A DNA stretch of 64,000 bases from Paenibacillus tritici (GCF_013204885.1 NZ_JABMKX010000001.1:186001-250000); one strand, 5' to 3'; shown: positions 50,710-59,477, numbered from the stretch's first letter. Notes: generated from the sequence alone by a model not told the origin. Numbers and translations are program-made.

Positions 50710-51396
50710 ATGAGTATCAATGTGAAGCAGCTTGCAGCGGAGAAGGCAGTCGAATATGTGCAGGACGGAATGAAGGTAGGCCTGGGTACAGGCTCTACTG
50801 CCTACTGGGCCATCCGCAAGCTGGGTGAGCGGGTAAACGAGGGGTTGAAGATTACGGCGGTAGCTACCTCACAGGCATCTGAGGATCAGGCCCGTGAGCT
50901 GGGCATTCCGCTGGTGTCCTTCAGTGAGGTGGACAGTCTGGATCTGACTATTGACGGAGCGGATGAGCTGGACGGGACGCTGCAGCTGATCAAGGGCGGA
51001 GGCGGCGCACTGCTGCGTGAGAAGATTGTAGCCATGGGCAGTACCCGCATGATCGTAGTAGCCGATGAGAGCAAGGCGGTGACCACGCTGGGCAAGTTCC
51101 CTTTGCCGGTTGAGATTGTGCCGTTCGCCTGGGAGTGGACGGTCGCTGATCTGGCCAAGCTGGGATGCAAGCCCGAGCTGCGGCGCAGCGGGGACGAGCT
51201 GTACAAGACGGATAACGGCAATTATATTGCGGACTGCCGGTTCGAAGCTATCGCCTCAGCCGCTGACTTGGCGCTATCTCTCCAGCGTATTCCCGGAGTA
51301 GTGGAGCACGGCTTGTTCATCGGGATCGCCAGCATGGCCATTGTCGGCAAAAGCGACGGTACCATTGAGATTATTGAAGTTGATAGTGGCCGCTAA
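50710..51396 (+). CDS. rpiA: Ribose-5-phosphate isomerase A
   Basis: A 228-residue cytoplasmic enzyme that interconverts ribose-5-phosphate and ribulose-5-phosphate in the pentose phosphate pathway. GLGTGSTAYWAI binds phosphate; DLTIDGADELDG holds the catalytic Asp residues, and LIKGGGGALLREKIVA the catalytic Glu and Lys. The length is normal. ATG 50710 follows a TGGGGG site. The VanZ-like gene overlaps its 3' end. Confidence 0.95.
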   Translation: MSINVKQLAAEKAVEYVQDGMKVGLGTGSTAYWAIRKLGERVNEGLKITAVATSQASEDQARELGIPLVSFSEVDSLDLTIDGADELDGTLQLIKGGGGALLREKIVAMGSTRMIVVADESKAVTTLGKFPLPVEIVPFAWEWTVADLAKLGCKPELRRSGDELYKTDNGNYIADCRFEAIASAADLALSLQRIPGVVEHGLFIGIASMAIVGKSDGTIEIIEVDSGR

Positions 51397-51871
51397 TACG
51401 CATCCGCGCCGCCGGAAGGGCAAGGCCGCTACAGGCAAGCAAGGGCTGCCGCCTGGACGCCGGGTACTGGCGTGGCTGTTGCTGATTACATATAGCGCAT
51501 TCCTGCTGTACTGGATGTTCGTTGGATTCGGACGGACCGTACAGCTGGACGGGCCGCTGCGATACAATCTTGAACCGCTTCGTACGGTGCGTCTATTCTT
51601 CGATATGACCAACGGCTTATCGTATGCAAGCCGGCTGGTCAATCTGCTGGGGAATGTAGCGGTCTTTGTTCCTTTTGGCATTCTGCTTCCGCTGGTGATC
51701 TCCGGTTACCGCTCTGTTGTCCGGCTGACACTTCTGTCTGTCTTAGTCATCACCCTCCTTGAGCTGCTGCAGATGCTGCTGCATGTCGGAAGCCTGGATA
51801 TTGATGATCTGCTGCTTAACCTGCTGGGCGTGTGGACAGGTTATGTGCTGCTGCGGCTGGTGCGGGGATAG
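51386..51871 (+). CDS. VanZ family membrane protein
   Basis: About 161 residues with four membrane helices and the VanZ patterns VNLLGNVAVFVPFGILLPL, LLELLQMLLHVGSLDIDDLLLNLLGVWTGY. VanZ-like proteins can raise tolerance to teicoplanin or lipoglycopeptides, but most chromosomal members have no known role. The start is unclear: GTG 51386 overlaps the end of rpiA by 11 nt; TTG codons at 51365, 51374 and 51380 are alternatives, none with a strong site, as expected for translational coupling. Confidence 0.83.
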   Translation: MAANTHPRRRKGKAATGKQGLPPGRRVLAWLLLITYSAFLLYWMFVGFGRTVQLDGPLRYNLEPLRTVRLFFDMTNGLSYASRLVNLLGNVAVFVPFGILLPLVISGYRSVVRLTLLSVLVITLLELLQMLLHVGSLDIDDLLLNLLGVWTGYVLLRLVRG

Positions 51872-51968
51872 CGGCGGGAAGTTTAAAGGTTCAGCGCAAT
51901 TACGACTCAACTTCAAGTACCACTCTTAAGTGCGTCTTATTTAGCTATAAATTAAGGAGGTTACCCTA

Positions 51969-52409
51969 ATGTTGATTGATTTGAAGCCGCTTGTCGGCAC
52001 ACCGCAGGTGAATGAGCTGCTGACTTATGCGGTGATAGATGATCCGGAGGCGCTGGAGCGTACTTCGGCAGAATACAGGGAGCAGGCGGCCATGCAGCTA
52101 TGCGGCTGGGAAGAGGAAGGGCTGCTACTCGGGCTCACCGGATTTGAAGAGACGGAAGACGGCTCGCTGGATATCCGCCACATCGCAGTGCTCCCGGAGA
52201 ACCGGGGCAAGGGCTACGCGCGCGGCATGATTCTGGAGCTGGTGACCACCCGGCAGCCGCGTTATCTGGTAGCGGAGACGGAAGACGAGATTGCCGCAGA
52301 CTTTTACCGCAGCCTTGGCTTCATGGTGTACAGCCTGGGCGAGAACGCCGCAGGCATCGAGATGTTCCGCTGTGTCTACGAGGTTGAAGAGAGCGAGGAC
52401 GAGGAGTAA
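51969..52409 (+). CDS. GNAT family N-acetyltransferase
   Basis: A 146-residue acetyltransferase with IRHIAVLPENRGKGYARGMILEL as the acetyl-CoA segment and AADFYRSLGFMVYSL near the end. The tail is strongly acidic (EVEESEDEE). Substrate unknown. ATG 51969 follows AAGGAGG. It ends just before a hexanucleotide tract and a terminator. Confidence 0.88.
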   Translation: MLIDLKPLVGTPQVNELLTYAVIDDPEALERTSAEYREQAAMQLCGWEEEGLLLGLTGFEETEDGSLDIRHIAVLPENRGKGYARGMILELVTTRQPRYLVAETEDEIAADFYRSLGFMVYSLGENAAGIEMFRCVYEVEESEDEE

Positions 52410-52434
52410 GGCAGGCGTGCGGTAGTGGAAGCGA

Positions 52435-52480
52435 AACCGTAACCGCAACCGCAACCGCAACCGCAACCGCAACCGTAACC
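52435..52480. repeat. Hexanucleotide tract (AACCGC)n
   Basis: Seven head-to-tail hexamers, AACCGC with AACCGT at both ends, between the acetyltransferase gene and its terminator. The motif differs from the ACCCGC tract at 47884. Confidence 0.9.
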
Positions 52481-52510
52481 CTGTAGCTGCTTTAAACAGG
52501 ACTGAACAAC

Positions 52511-52546
52511 AGCCATTCTGCACTTACGGTGCGGGGTGGCTTTTTT
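52511..52546 (+). terminator. Intrinsic terminator
   Basis: AGCCA...GCAC-TTACG-GTGC...TGGCT with an internal mismatch, followed by TTTTT. Confidence 0.7.
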
Positions 52547-52559
52547 GCGTCCAAGCGAG

Positions 52560-52760
52560 CCAACTTGCAGGAAATCCTGCACGTTATGCAACACGGCAGA
52601 GCCCGATCCGGGTAAGCGGCTGGAAATCCTGCGCATTTTGCAACAATACACGGTCTAATCGCGCCAAATCACCGGAAATCCTGCGTTATGTGCAACAAAT
52701 TCGAATCCGGCCTGCTGGTCCGTCACAAATCCTGCATAATGTGCAACAAGTCTGGTATCC
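52560..52760. repeat. 52-bp degenerate tandem array, 4 units
   Basis: AAATCCTGC recurs at 52-bp steps (GAAATCC at 52571, 52623, 52675; the fourth unit at 52727 starts CAAATCC). Each unit has a conserved 25-base part (GGAAATCCTGC, then TGCAACAA) and a 27-base part that varies a lot between units. The first unit has the dyad GCAGGAAATCCTGC. No gene lies in 52410-52978. Confidence 0.82.
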
Positions 52761-52894
52761 GAATGGCTGACGCGGGACAACAATAGTCATCATAGTCACC
52801 GTAGCCATCATTTCCCTGGAAATCCCGCTTGAAGGGCAGTTACCGCCCAATGAATATCTCAAATGAATCTCAATGTAAAATTCCTGAAAACCAG

Positions 52895-52953
52895 TTGACT
52901 TTTAATGAATCGGACAATATAGTTTTACTGTGAAACAGTTCTACACGTGAACT
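52895..52953 (+). promoter_or_regulatory. Promoter with two MarR-type dyads
   Basis: TTGACT (52895-52900) and TATAGT (52918-52923) are 17 nt apart. Dyads GTTTTACTGTGAAAC (52922-52936) and AGTTCTACACGTGAACT (52937-52953) lie on the start point and just downstream. They fit autorepression by the MarR protein encoded next. Confidence 0.68.
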
Positions 52954-52978
52954 ATTATCCAGAAAGGCGGACGCAGCA

Positions 52979-53431
52979 TTGAAGAAAGATGCAGAGGAAT
53001 GGATCAACCGCTACGTAGACGCTTATATGGTGGTCACCCGGCAGATCAATGCGCGGCTCCGGGATATTTTTGGAGAAGGGCTGACGAATGATCAATTCCT
53101 GATTCTCAGGCTGATCGCCGGGCAGGAGCAATGCACCTCCACCTATCTCGCTGAAGCTGTGGCGGTAGGCAAAAGCTCAATTACGGCCATTATCAACCGG
53201 CTGGATGAAGCGGGAATGATTCAGCGGACCCGTGATGAGAATGACCGCAGGCAGGTGTATCTGACCATGACGGCGCATGGGGAGAGTGTCTACCGGACCT
53301 GTGAGAAGCAAATGCAGGAAGTAATCTCCCCTTATTTGTTCCACTTCGAGGATGACAAGATTGAACAATTTATTGTGATGTTTGAGAAGCTGGCGTTTCT
53401 GATGCAGGACACTGGGGGGAGAAGCAATTGA
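52979..53431 (+). CDS. MarR family transcriptional regulator
   Basis: A 150-residue winged-helix repressor with LTNDQFLILRLIAGQEQCTSTYLAEAVAVGKSSITAIINRLDEAGMI and wing RTRDENDRRQVYLTMTAHG. TTG 52979 is the start, with AAAGGCGG 9 nt upstream. The stop overlaps the start of the MMPL pump gene (TTGA), so both are co-translated. The two upstream dyads suggest self-repression relieved by a pump substrate. Confidence 0.92.
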   Translation: MKKDAEEWINRYVDAYMVVTRQINARLRDIFGEGLTNDQFLILRLIAGQEQCTSTYLAEAVAVGKSSITAIINRLDEAGMIQRTRDENDRRQVYLTMTAHGESVYRTCEKQMQEVISPYLFHFEDDKIEQFIVMFEKLAFLMQDTGGRSN

Positions 53432-56400
53432 GAACGATTTTGAAGGCAAGATGGGCGGTTATTGCGGTATGGCTGGCTGTGGCGGCAGTGTTATTCCTCA
53501 CCGCACCCGGGATGTCTGAGCTGGTACGTGAAAAGGGGCAAATCTCGGTTCCGGCAGGCTACACCTCTTCAAGGGCTGCCGAGATTATGAAGGAGGTCGC
53601 TGCCGCCAAAGACGGGGAAACGGTGCATCAGGTGGCCCTGGTGTTCCATAAGCCGGAGGGGCTTGCAGCCGCAGACACCGAGAGTATCAAGCAGGGGGTG
53701 GAGCAGCTCGCCGGGAACAAGGATTCCCTGAAGCTCAGCACGATTACAGATCCTTTCTCGCAGCCGGAGCTTAAGGATACGCTGATTGCGGAGGACGGCA
53801 AGACGATCATGGTTGCGTTGTCTGTGCAAGGCGGGGAGGAGGCAGTCAAGGAACTCCCGGCTAAGGCCGCTGAGATGCTGGGTAACGTCACTGCGGAGCA
53901 TTATATGACCAGTGAAGGACTCATTACGGAGGATACGATTGCCAGTTCGGAAGCCGGACTGAAAAAGTCGGAATATATCACAGTCGTGTTTATTCTGCTG
54001 ATTCTGTTCGTCGTGTTCCGTTCGTTCGTGGCTCCGTTTGTTCCGCTGCTTACGGTTGGGCTGAGCTATATCGTCTCCCAGTCGGTTGTGGCTTTTTTGG
54101 TGGACCGGTTTGATTTCCCGCTGTCCACGTTCACCCAGATCTTCATGGTGGCCGTGATGTTCGGGATCGGGACCGACTACTGCATTCTGCTGATCAGCCG
54201 GTTCAAGGAGGAGCTGGTCCAGTCTGAGGATACTACAAGCGCCATTATTGCCACTTACCGGAAAGCCGGTGGAACGGTCTTCTATTCGGGGCTGGCGGTC
54301 TTCGTCGGCTTCCTGGCCATCGGGCTGTCCAAGTTCATGCTCTACCGTTCAGCGGTGGCGGTGGCGGTCGGCATAGCGGTGATGCTGCTGGCGCTGGTAA
54401 CGGTCGTTCCGTTCTTCATGGCGGTGCTGGGTCAAAAGCTGTTCTGGCCGTCCCGCGGTAAGCTGGAGCATAGCGAGAGCCGGATCTGGGGAGCGGCCGG
54501 TTCGTTCTCCCTCAAAAGACCCTGGGCTGCGCTGCTGATTGTGGCCGCCATTGTGGTGCCGTTCCTGCTCACCTACAGCGGGAAGCTGAGCTTCAACAGC
54601 ATGGATGAGATCGGGCCGAATTACGCCTCGGTCAAAGGGTTCAATATTATATCGGAGAGCTTCGGTCCGGGTGAATCCATGCCGGGCAAGATTGTGATCA
54701 AGAACGATGACCGGATGGATACCGCTGAATACATGGGGCTGGCGGAGAAAATCAGCCGTGAGCTGGAAAAGGTGGATGGAGTCAAGGCTGTGCGCAGCAT
54801 GTCACGGCCCACCGGGGAGCAAATTAATGACTTCCTGATTCCTACCCAGGTGGCTACCCTGGCAGACGGTCTGGACCAGAGCAATGAAGGGCTGACCAAA
54901 ATCCAGACCGGGCTGAGTGAAGCGAGCAAGCAGCTGAAGGCGAATGAGCCTAAGCTTACAGAGGCAGCTTCAGGCAGCGCCAAGCTGACAGAAGGGACAG
55001 CCGAGCTTAAGAAAGGCATAGCTGCCCTGGGCGATGGCTTATCGCGGATTGAGCGCGGTATCCGCAGCGGCTCTGCCGGAGCCGGAGAGATTAAGGCAGG
55101 CCTCGCGCAAGCAGCGGCCAGTGCGAAGCAGCTGGCAGAGGCAAATGCCGCGCTGCTTGAAGGGTATAAGAAGATAGGCAGCGGTCTGACCGCGCTGAAC
55201 GGAGGGCTTGCAGGGCTGCAGACACAGCTTCAAGGCGTGGCTGATGCCCTCAACGGTCTGGGTGCCTCATTCACCGGACTGGAAGCCGCCTATCCGGAGC
55301 TGCTCCAGGATGTGAATTACCAGACGATCAAAGGCACGGTAACACAGAGCGGGACGGGGGCGGCAGGCTTGGCTGGAGGACTCGGCCAGATCTCTGATCA
55401 GCTCAGCGGTGCAGCGGCCGGATTGACAGAGGCCAACGCCGGGTACTCCAAAGCGGCGGCAGGCCAGGCGGCGCTGGCGAAGGGGCTGGATCAGCTTGTG
55501 GCCGGTATCGGCCAGCTGCAATCCGGCCTTGTGCAGGCAGCGGACGGACAGGGGCAGATTACCGGCAAGCTCCCATCCCTCACCAGCGGCCTGGATCAGC
55601 TTCAGGGCGGTCAGCAGCAGCTTGCCGACGGCTTCGATGAGCTTACGGGCCAGCTGGGTCAATTGACAGACGGACTTACACAAAGTGCGGATGGTCTGGG
55701 GCAAATCACCGGAGGCCTAAGCTCGGCGCAGGATTACCTCAAGCAGATTCAGGATGCCAAGGATGATGAGCTGAGCGGGTTCCTGGTTCCGGCAGAGGCG
55801 CTCAAGGCCAAGGGCATGCAGCAGGTATTCGATACCTATCTGTCCGGGGACCGCAAGGTCATGACGCTGGATGTGGTTTTCGCCGGGAATCCATACAGCG
55901 CGAAGGCTATTGACAGCGTCGGACAGATTCAGGCAGCGGTGGACCGTGCCGTGGCCGGCACCAAGCTGGAGAATGCGGAGACAGCCATGAGCGGCGTGAC
56001 CAGCACCTACAGCGATTTGCAGACGATCTCGAATGAGGATTACACGCGTACGGTCATTCTGATGCTAAGCGGTATTTTCATCATCCTGGTGGTACTGTTC
56101 CGCTCGATGATTATGCCGCTGTACATCATTGCCTCATTGTTAATCACTTACTTTACGGCACTGGGCATCACGGAAGCGATCTTCGTCCATCTGCTGAACT
56201 ACTCGGGGGTCACCTGGACGACGCCGTTCTTCAGCTTCGTTATGCTGATAGCGCTCGGGGTGGACTACAGTATCTTCCTGATGGACCGCTTCAATGAGAA
56301 TAAAACCTGGGATGTGCGGGAAGCCATTCTCCACGCCATGCGCAATATGGGAACCGTGATTCTCTCAGCCGTTGTGATACTGGGCGGAACCTTCGCCTCG

Positions 56401-56586
56401 ATGTACCCTTCAGGGGTGCTGTCGATGATGCAGATTGCTACAGTCGTGTTATCGGGTCTGGCGCTGTATGCCCTGGTATTCCTGCCGTTCTTCGTGCCGG
56501 TGATGGTGCGCATGTTCGGCCGGGCCAACTGGTGGCCGTTCCGTCCGGCGGCTGGGGATGATCAGCCTAGATCACTGGATATGTAG
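53428..56586 (+). CDS. MMPL/RND-type transporter (YdfJ-like) with long helical ectodomain
   Basis: A 1052-residue membrane protein of the MMPL branch of the RND superfamily. One N-terminal helix, an ectodomain of about 150 residues, five helices (about 180-340) with GIGTDYCILLISRF, then a second ectodomain and five C-terminal helices with ALGVDYSIFLMDRF; these two GxxxDY(C/S)IxL motifs carry the proton-relay Asp residues. The second ectodomain (about 480-780) is built from many L-x-x-G/A-L repeats, as in YhgE/Pip proteins, and should form a long helical stalk. It probably exports a lipid or amphiphilic drug. Start TTG 53428. Confidence 0.92.
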   Translation: MRTILKARWAVIAVWLAVAAVLFLTAPGMSELVREKGQISVPAGYTSSRAAEIMKEVAAAKDGETVHQVALVFHKPEGLAAADTESIKQGVEQLAGNKDSLKLSTITDPFSQPELKDTLIAEDGKTIMVALSVQGGEEAVKELPAKAAEMLGNVTAEHYMTSEGLITEDTIASSEAGLKKSEYITVVFILLILFVVFRSFVAPFVPLLTVGLSYIVSQSVVAFLVDRFDFPLSTFTQIFMVAVMFGIGTDYCILLISRFKEELVQSEDTTSAIIATYRKAGGTVFYSGLAVFVGFLAIGLSKFMLYRSAVAVAVGIAVMLLALVTVVPFFMAVLGQKLFWPSRGKLEHSESRIWGAAGSFSLKRPWAALLIVAAIVVPFLLTYSGKLSFNSMDEIGPNYASVKGFNIISESFGPGESMPGKIVIKNDDRMDTAEYMGLAEKISRELEKVDGVKAVRSMSRPTGEQINDFLIPTQVATLADGLDQSNEGLTKIQTGLSEASKQLKANEPKLTEAASGSAKLTEGTAELKKGIAALGDGLSRIERGIRSGSAGAGEIKAGLAQAAASAKQLAEANAALLEGYKKIGSGLTALNGGLAGLQTQLQGVADALNGLGASFTGLEAAYPELLQDVNYQTIKGTVTQSGTGAAGLAGGLGQISDQLSGAAAGLTEANAGYSKAAAGQAALAKGLDQLVAGIGQLQSGLVQAADGQGQITGKLPSLTSGLDQLQGGQQQLADGFDELTGQLGQLTDGLTQSADGLGQITGGLSSAQDYLKQIQDAKDDELSGFLVPAEALKAKGMQQVFDTYLSGDRKVMTLDVVFAGNPYSAKAIDSVGQIQAAVDRAVAGTKLENAETAMSGVTSTYSDLQTISNEDYTRTVILMLSGIFIILVVLFRSMIMPLYIIASLLITYFTALGITEAIFVHLLNYSGVTWTTPFFSFVMLIALGVDYSIFLMDRFNENKTWDVREAILHAMRNMGTVILSAVVILGGTFASMYPSGVLSMMQIATVVLSGLALYALVFLPFFVPVMVRMFGRANWWPFRPAAGDDQPRSLDM

Positions 56587-56611
56587 CGTTCTTCACTACC
56601 TGATAAGATAC

Positions 56612-56655
56612 AGCAAAGAGCAGGCTTCCTGTTAAATGGAGCCTGCTCTTTGCTA
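56612..56655 (+). terminator. Intrinsic terminator after the MMPL gene
   Basis: AGCAAAGAGCAGGCTCC-type arms: AGCAAAGAGCAGGCTTCC pairs with GGAGCCTGCTCTTTGCT around an 8-base loop. The U-tract is short. Confidence 0.85.
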
Positions 56656-56786
56656 TTCGCGTAAGAAGAAGAGAAAATAATTGTTCGTGCTGAGGTAACC
56701 TTATGTGCCTGTGCTTCATCTAAACAGATATATACAACTAACAAGCGGGAAGCAGCAGCATCCCGAAGGAAGGGAGGAGATCTACC

Positions 56787-57320
56787 CTGGATACCGTACA
56801 AGAGGATCTGGTCCAGCGTGCACAGGCAGGCGACAGCGAGGTTTTCATCCAACTGGTGAAGAGTCTGGACAGGAGGATGTACAGTATGGCGAAGTCCATG
56901 GTCAGGAATGACGAGGATTGTGCAGACGCCATGCAGGAGACGGTGCTTAAGGCATTTAGAGCAATCTCCGGATTGAAAGAGGCGGCCTATTTCAACACAT
57001 GGCTGTTTCGTATTCTGATCAACGAATGCAACATGATCCTGCGCAGACGGGACAGGGTGGTAGTGATGTCCGAGCCGCCGGAGCGCATAGAGTCCTCTTC
57101 TTCATCCGCAGAAGATATGGATCTGCGTCAGGCCATCAGCGGACTGGAAGAGGTAACGCGGACGATTGTTAAGCTGCATTATTATCAAGGATTAAGGCTG
57201 CAGGAGATTGCAGAGCTGCTTGAGCTGTCAGAGAGCGCAGTCAAAACCAGATTACACCGGGCCAGAAAAACCTTATATCAATCTCTCTCGCAACCTCTAG
57301 AAAGGAAGGTGAACGAATGA
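56787..57320 (+). CDS. ECF-type RNA polymerase sigma factor, apparent CTG start
   Basis: A 177-residue sigma-70 family factor when read from CTG 56787. Region 2 is EDLVQRAQAGDSEVFIQLV ... DCADAMQETVLKAFRAI and YFNTWLFRILINECN; region 4 is VTRTIVKLHYYQGLRLQEIAELLELSESAVKTRLHRARKTL. The first ATG/GTG/TTG in frame (GTG 56856) would cut off the first 23 residues, which are conserved sigma region 2. CTG 56787 has GGGAGG about 9 nt upstream, so it is the likely initiator. The next gene, encoding its probable anti-sigma factor, overlaps by ATGA. Confidence 0.87.
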   Translation: MDTVQEDLVQRAQAGDSEVFIQLVKSLDRRMYSMAKSMVRNDEDCADAMQETVLKAFRAISGLKEAAYFNTWLFRILINECNMILRRRDRVVVMSEPPERIESSSSSAEDMDLRQAISGLEEVTRTIVKLHYYQGLRLQEIAELLELSESAVKTRLHRARKTLYQSLSQPLERKVNE

Positions 57321-58459
57321 GTCAGCAGCCATTGGAGAACAGGCTGGCAGGTCTCAAGGAAGAGAGTCTTCCTGAACTGCCGGAAGCTGTGCACGCACGT
57401 ATGGAGGACACTTACCGGATGATCATTGAAAGGAATGAGGTAAGCCTGGAGGAGACTCCAGAGCATCAGGAGACGCTCAGACGTAAAAGAATGCCCCGGT
57501 GGCTGACCCGGCTGATGATCAGTGCCGCATCTGTGGCCGCCGGGCTGGTGATCATTGTTAGTCTGGGGTTCATCTCTCCGGCAATGGCAGAGACCCTGAA
57601 GCAATTGCCGTTCATGGAAAGTGTGTTCAGACTTGTAGGGGATGCCGGGCTTCAAAAAGCAAACGAAGCAGGTCTAACCACAAATGTTCAGCAGAGCGTT
57701 ACTCAGGACGGGACGACGATCAGTGTGTCGGAACAGATGTATGACGGAAGCCGCTTGTCATTGGTGCTTACCCGTGCTCAGGCAGCCGATGGTCAAAACA
57801 CGGAGGCGTGGTGGGATTTAATCAACCGCAGGGGTCAGCCGCCGGGAGGAATCAATAATATTGAGTTTGTGGTTAACGGAAAAACGGTCAATACGGGATA
57901 CGGCCTTGCCGCGGGAGGTGCGGGTGCACCTGAGTCTATCATAGTTACAGCACTGGATGGAGCTAATCTGCAAATTCCTGAGCAGTTTGATCTCACCTTG
58001 CTGGTCCTTATTGATGGAATGGATCAGCCATTCCGCTTTGAGTTTCCCGTAAGCAAGAATACGTTGGGTGACCTTGTGCTTGTTCCGGGAGAGGTCAAGG
58101 TACATGATCATATTCATCTGCGGTACACACGGCTAGAGTTAAGCCAGACATCAACCCGGCTGCTAACTGAAATTAAGGGAGACCCCGGGGGGGATACTAA
58201 GGCTATTGAAGAAGCTATTCCAGATAAATACAAGCAAGATGGGCTTTTCACTATTTGGTTTGAGCTGCGGGATGAGCAAGGGCAAGAGGCTGTCATGCTT
58301 GGAGGTAGCGGTACTGGTGACGGGGATACGCTGTCCAGCAGCAGTGTCTTTGAACCTTTTGAGAAGAGGCCGGAGAGTATCATCATTAAGCCTTACGTCT
58401 GGAAAGACCGGCATAAGCTCTATATTCCTGAACTTGAGGTAACGGTTCCTGTAAAATAA
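57317..58459 (+). CDS. DUF4179-type anti-sigma factor
   Basis: A 380-residue single-pass membrane protein. The first 60 residues are cytoplasmic and should bind the sigma factor; a membrane helix (LMISAASVAAGLVIIVSLGF) follows at about 68-88, then AMAETLKQLPFMESVFRLVGD, the typical start of the DUF4179 extracytoplasmic domain, and a C-terminal DUF5643-like beta domain. It is expected to hold the ECF factor inactive until an envelope signal arrives. ATG 57317 overlaps the sigma stop and follows GGAAGG. Confidence 0.9.
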   Translation: MSQQPLENRLAGLKEESLPELPEAVHARMEDTYRMIIERNEVSLEETPEHQETLRRKRMPRWLTRLMISAASVAAGLVIIVSLGFISPAMAETLKQLPFMESVFRLVGDAGLQKANEAGLTTNVQQSVTQDGTTISVSEQMYDGSRLSLVLTRAQAADGQNTEAWWDLINRRGQPPGGINNIEFVVNGKTVNTGYGLAAGGAGAPESIIVTALDGANLQIPEQFDLTLLVLIDGMDQPFRFEFPVSKNTLGDLVLVPGEVKVHDHIHLRYTRLELSQTSTRLLTEIKGDPGGDTKAIEEAIPDKYKQDGLFTIWFELRDEQGQEAVMLGGSGTGDGDTLSSSSVFEPFEKRPESIIIKPYVWKDRHKLYIPELEVTVPVK

Positions 58460-58461
58460 AA

Positions 58462-58509
58462 CAAACGACCTCCGGGGCACTGCAACGTGCAGCAGCCGGA
58501 GGTTGTTTG
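58462..58509 (-). terminator. Terminator between convergent anti-sigma and TPR genes
   Basis: CAAACGACCTCCGG (58462-58475) pairs with CCGGAGGTTGTTTG (58496-58509). The minus-strand exit is T-rich (TTTTATTTTA), so it mainly serves the TPR gene. Confidence 0.75.
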
Positions 58510-58542
58510 CGGTTCATGTCATCTATTCCTAATATCTGCGGC

Positions 58543-59214
58543 TCAGCGCAGCTTGGCGAAATAACTGCGCAGCGCCCAGCCGCGTTCCTGGCGTTTCTTG
58601 TATTTGGGCAAGGTGCGGTAGATGGCAAGCGATTCGTTAAAAGCAAGCTTGGCGTCCTCCGTCCGGCCCAGCGCCTTGTACATGGAGCCTGCCAGATAAT
58701 AAGCTTCACTGGAGGAGGACTGGATCTCCTGGAACTGGCTCACATAGTGGAGCGCCTTGTCATGGTCAACATGCCGGAAGGTCTCGGCCAGTCGCAGGTA
58801 AGGCTGCCCGTATTGCGCCCGGCGGTTGATCTCCAGTCCCTTGAGCATCTGAGCTTCTCCTTCGGGAAGCTGACCCAGCTTGAGGTTGGCGTAACCCAGT
58901 TCCACCCAGTATTCAGCGGAGGTCTCATAGCGGTCGGCAATGGCTATCAGCAGCTCCTTGGCCTCGCTGTAACGCTTGCGCTCAATCAGCAGCCGGGCCA
59001 GGTCGAATTTGGCGGATACATCGTTCGGGTTCTGTGCAATGGTCAAGCGCAGTCTGGAAATCTGGCGGCTGCGGCGGAAAGGCTTGGAGAAGCTGGGCAG
59101 AATGCCGACATAACGGCGGTCTACGAAATATAGAACGACGAGCAGAATGATCAGGGCCAGAAATGGATTGCCGAGCAGACGGTACAGCAGCAGGAAACCT
59201 AGAATTTTAATCAT
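58543..59214 (-). CDS. Membrane-anchored tetratricopeptide repeat protein
   Basis: A 223-residue protein. One hydrophobic N-terminal segment (about 5-30) is followed by TPR-like helical pairs: NPNDVSAKFDLARLLIERKRYSEAKELLIAI, SAEYWVELGYANLKLGQLPEGEAQMLKGLEI, then two weaker units. TPR arrays bind partner proteins. It resembles the YfgM/BamD style of membrane-tethered scaffolds, though no partner is nearby. ATG 59214 has GGAGGG rather far upstream (13 nt). Confidence 0.85.
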   Translation of the reverse strand: MIKILGFLLLYRLLGNPFLALIILLVVLYFVDRRYVGILPSFSKPFRRSRQISRLRLTIAQNPNDVSAKFDLARLLIERKRYSEAKELLIAIADRYETSAEYWVELGYANLKLGQLPEGEAQMLKGLEINRRAQYGQPYLRLAETFRHVDHDKALHYVSQFQEIQSSSSEAYYLAGSMYKALGRTEDAKLAFNESLAIYRTLPKYKKRQERGWALRSYFAKLR

Positions 59215-59244
59215 GGATAATGAATTCCCTCCGTTATGGTTGTG

Positions 59245-59451
59245 TTATGTAAGCTTCTTGCATGGATTAGCGCAGTAGGGCAGGGTAATTATACCATAAG
59301 CCCCTTTTTCAAGGCTACGGTAGTAGAGGAGGAGCGTCCGGCTCCCCGGTGCGGGCAGCGGCGGGACCAAGGCCCGCGCCTGTTCCGCTGTAATTGACAG
59401 TGCGCCGGGAAAGTCATAAGCTGTGACTACAGTTAGAGGGTCAGACAGCAA
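59245..59451 (-). CDS. Possible small protein of unknown function
   Basis: An open frame of 68 codons, starting at TTG with no clear ribosome site. The translation has a plausible composition (LSITAEQARALVPPL, TLLLYYRSLEKGAYGIITL) and no frame disruption, but no known family. It sits upstream of the TPR gene on the same strand and diverges from the aldo/keto reductase. It may be chance. Confidence 0.3.
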   Translation of the reverse strand: MLSDPLTVVTAYDFPGALSITAEQARALVPPLPAPGSRTLLLYYRSLEKGAYGIITLPYCANPCKKLT

Positions 59452-59477
59452 CTAATATGCCGAGAGAAGGATGAACT

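Noticed and set aside
52560..52760. CRISPR array
   Set aside because: Only four units, variable parts remain weakly similar to each other, no cas gene in the window, and the other arrays of the same period are plain tandem repeats.
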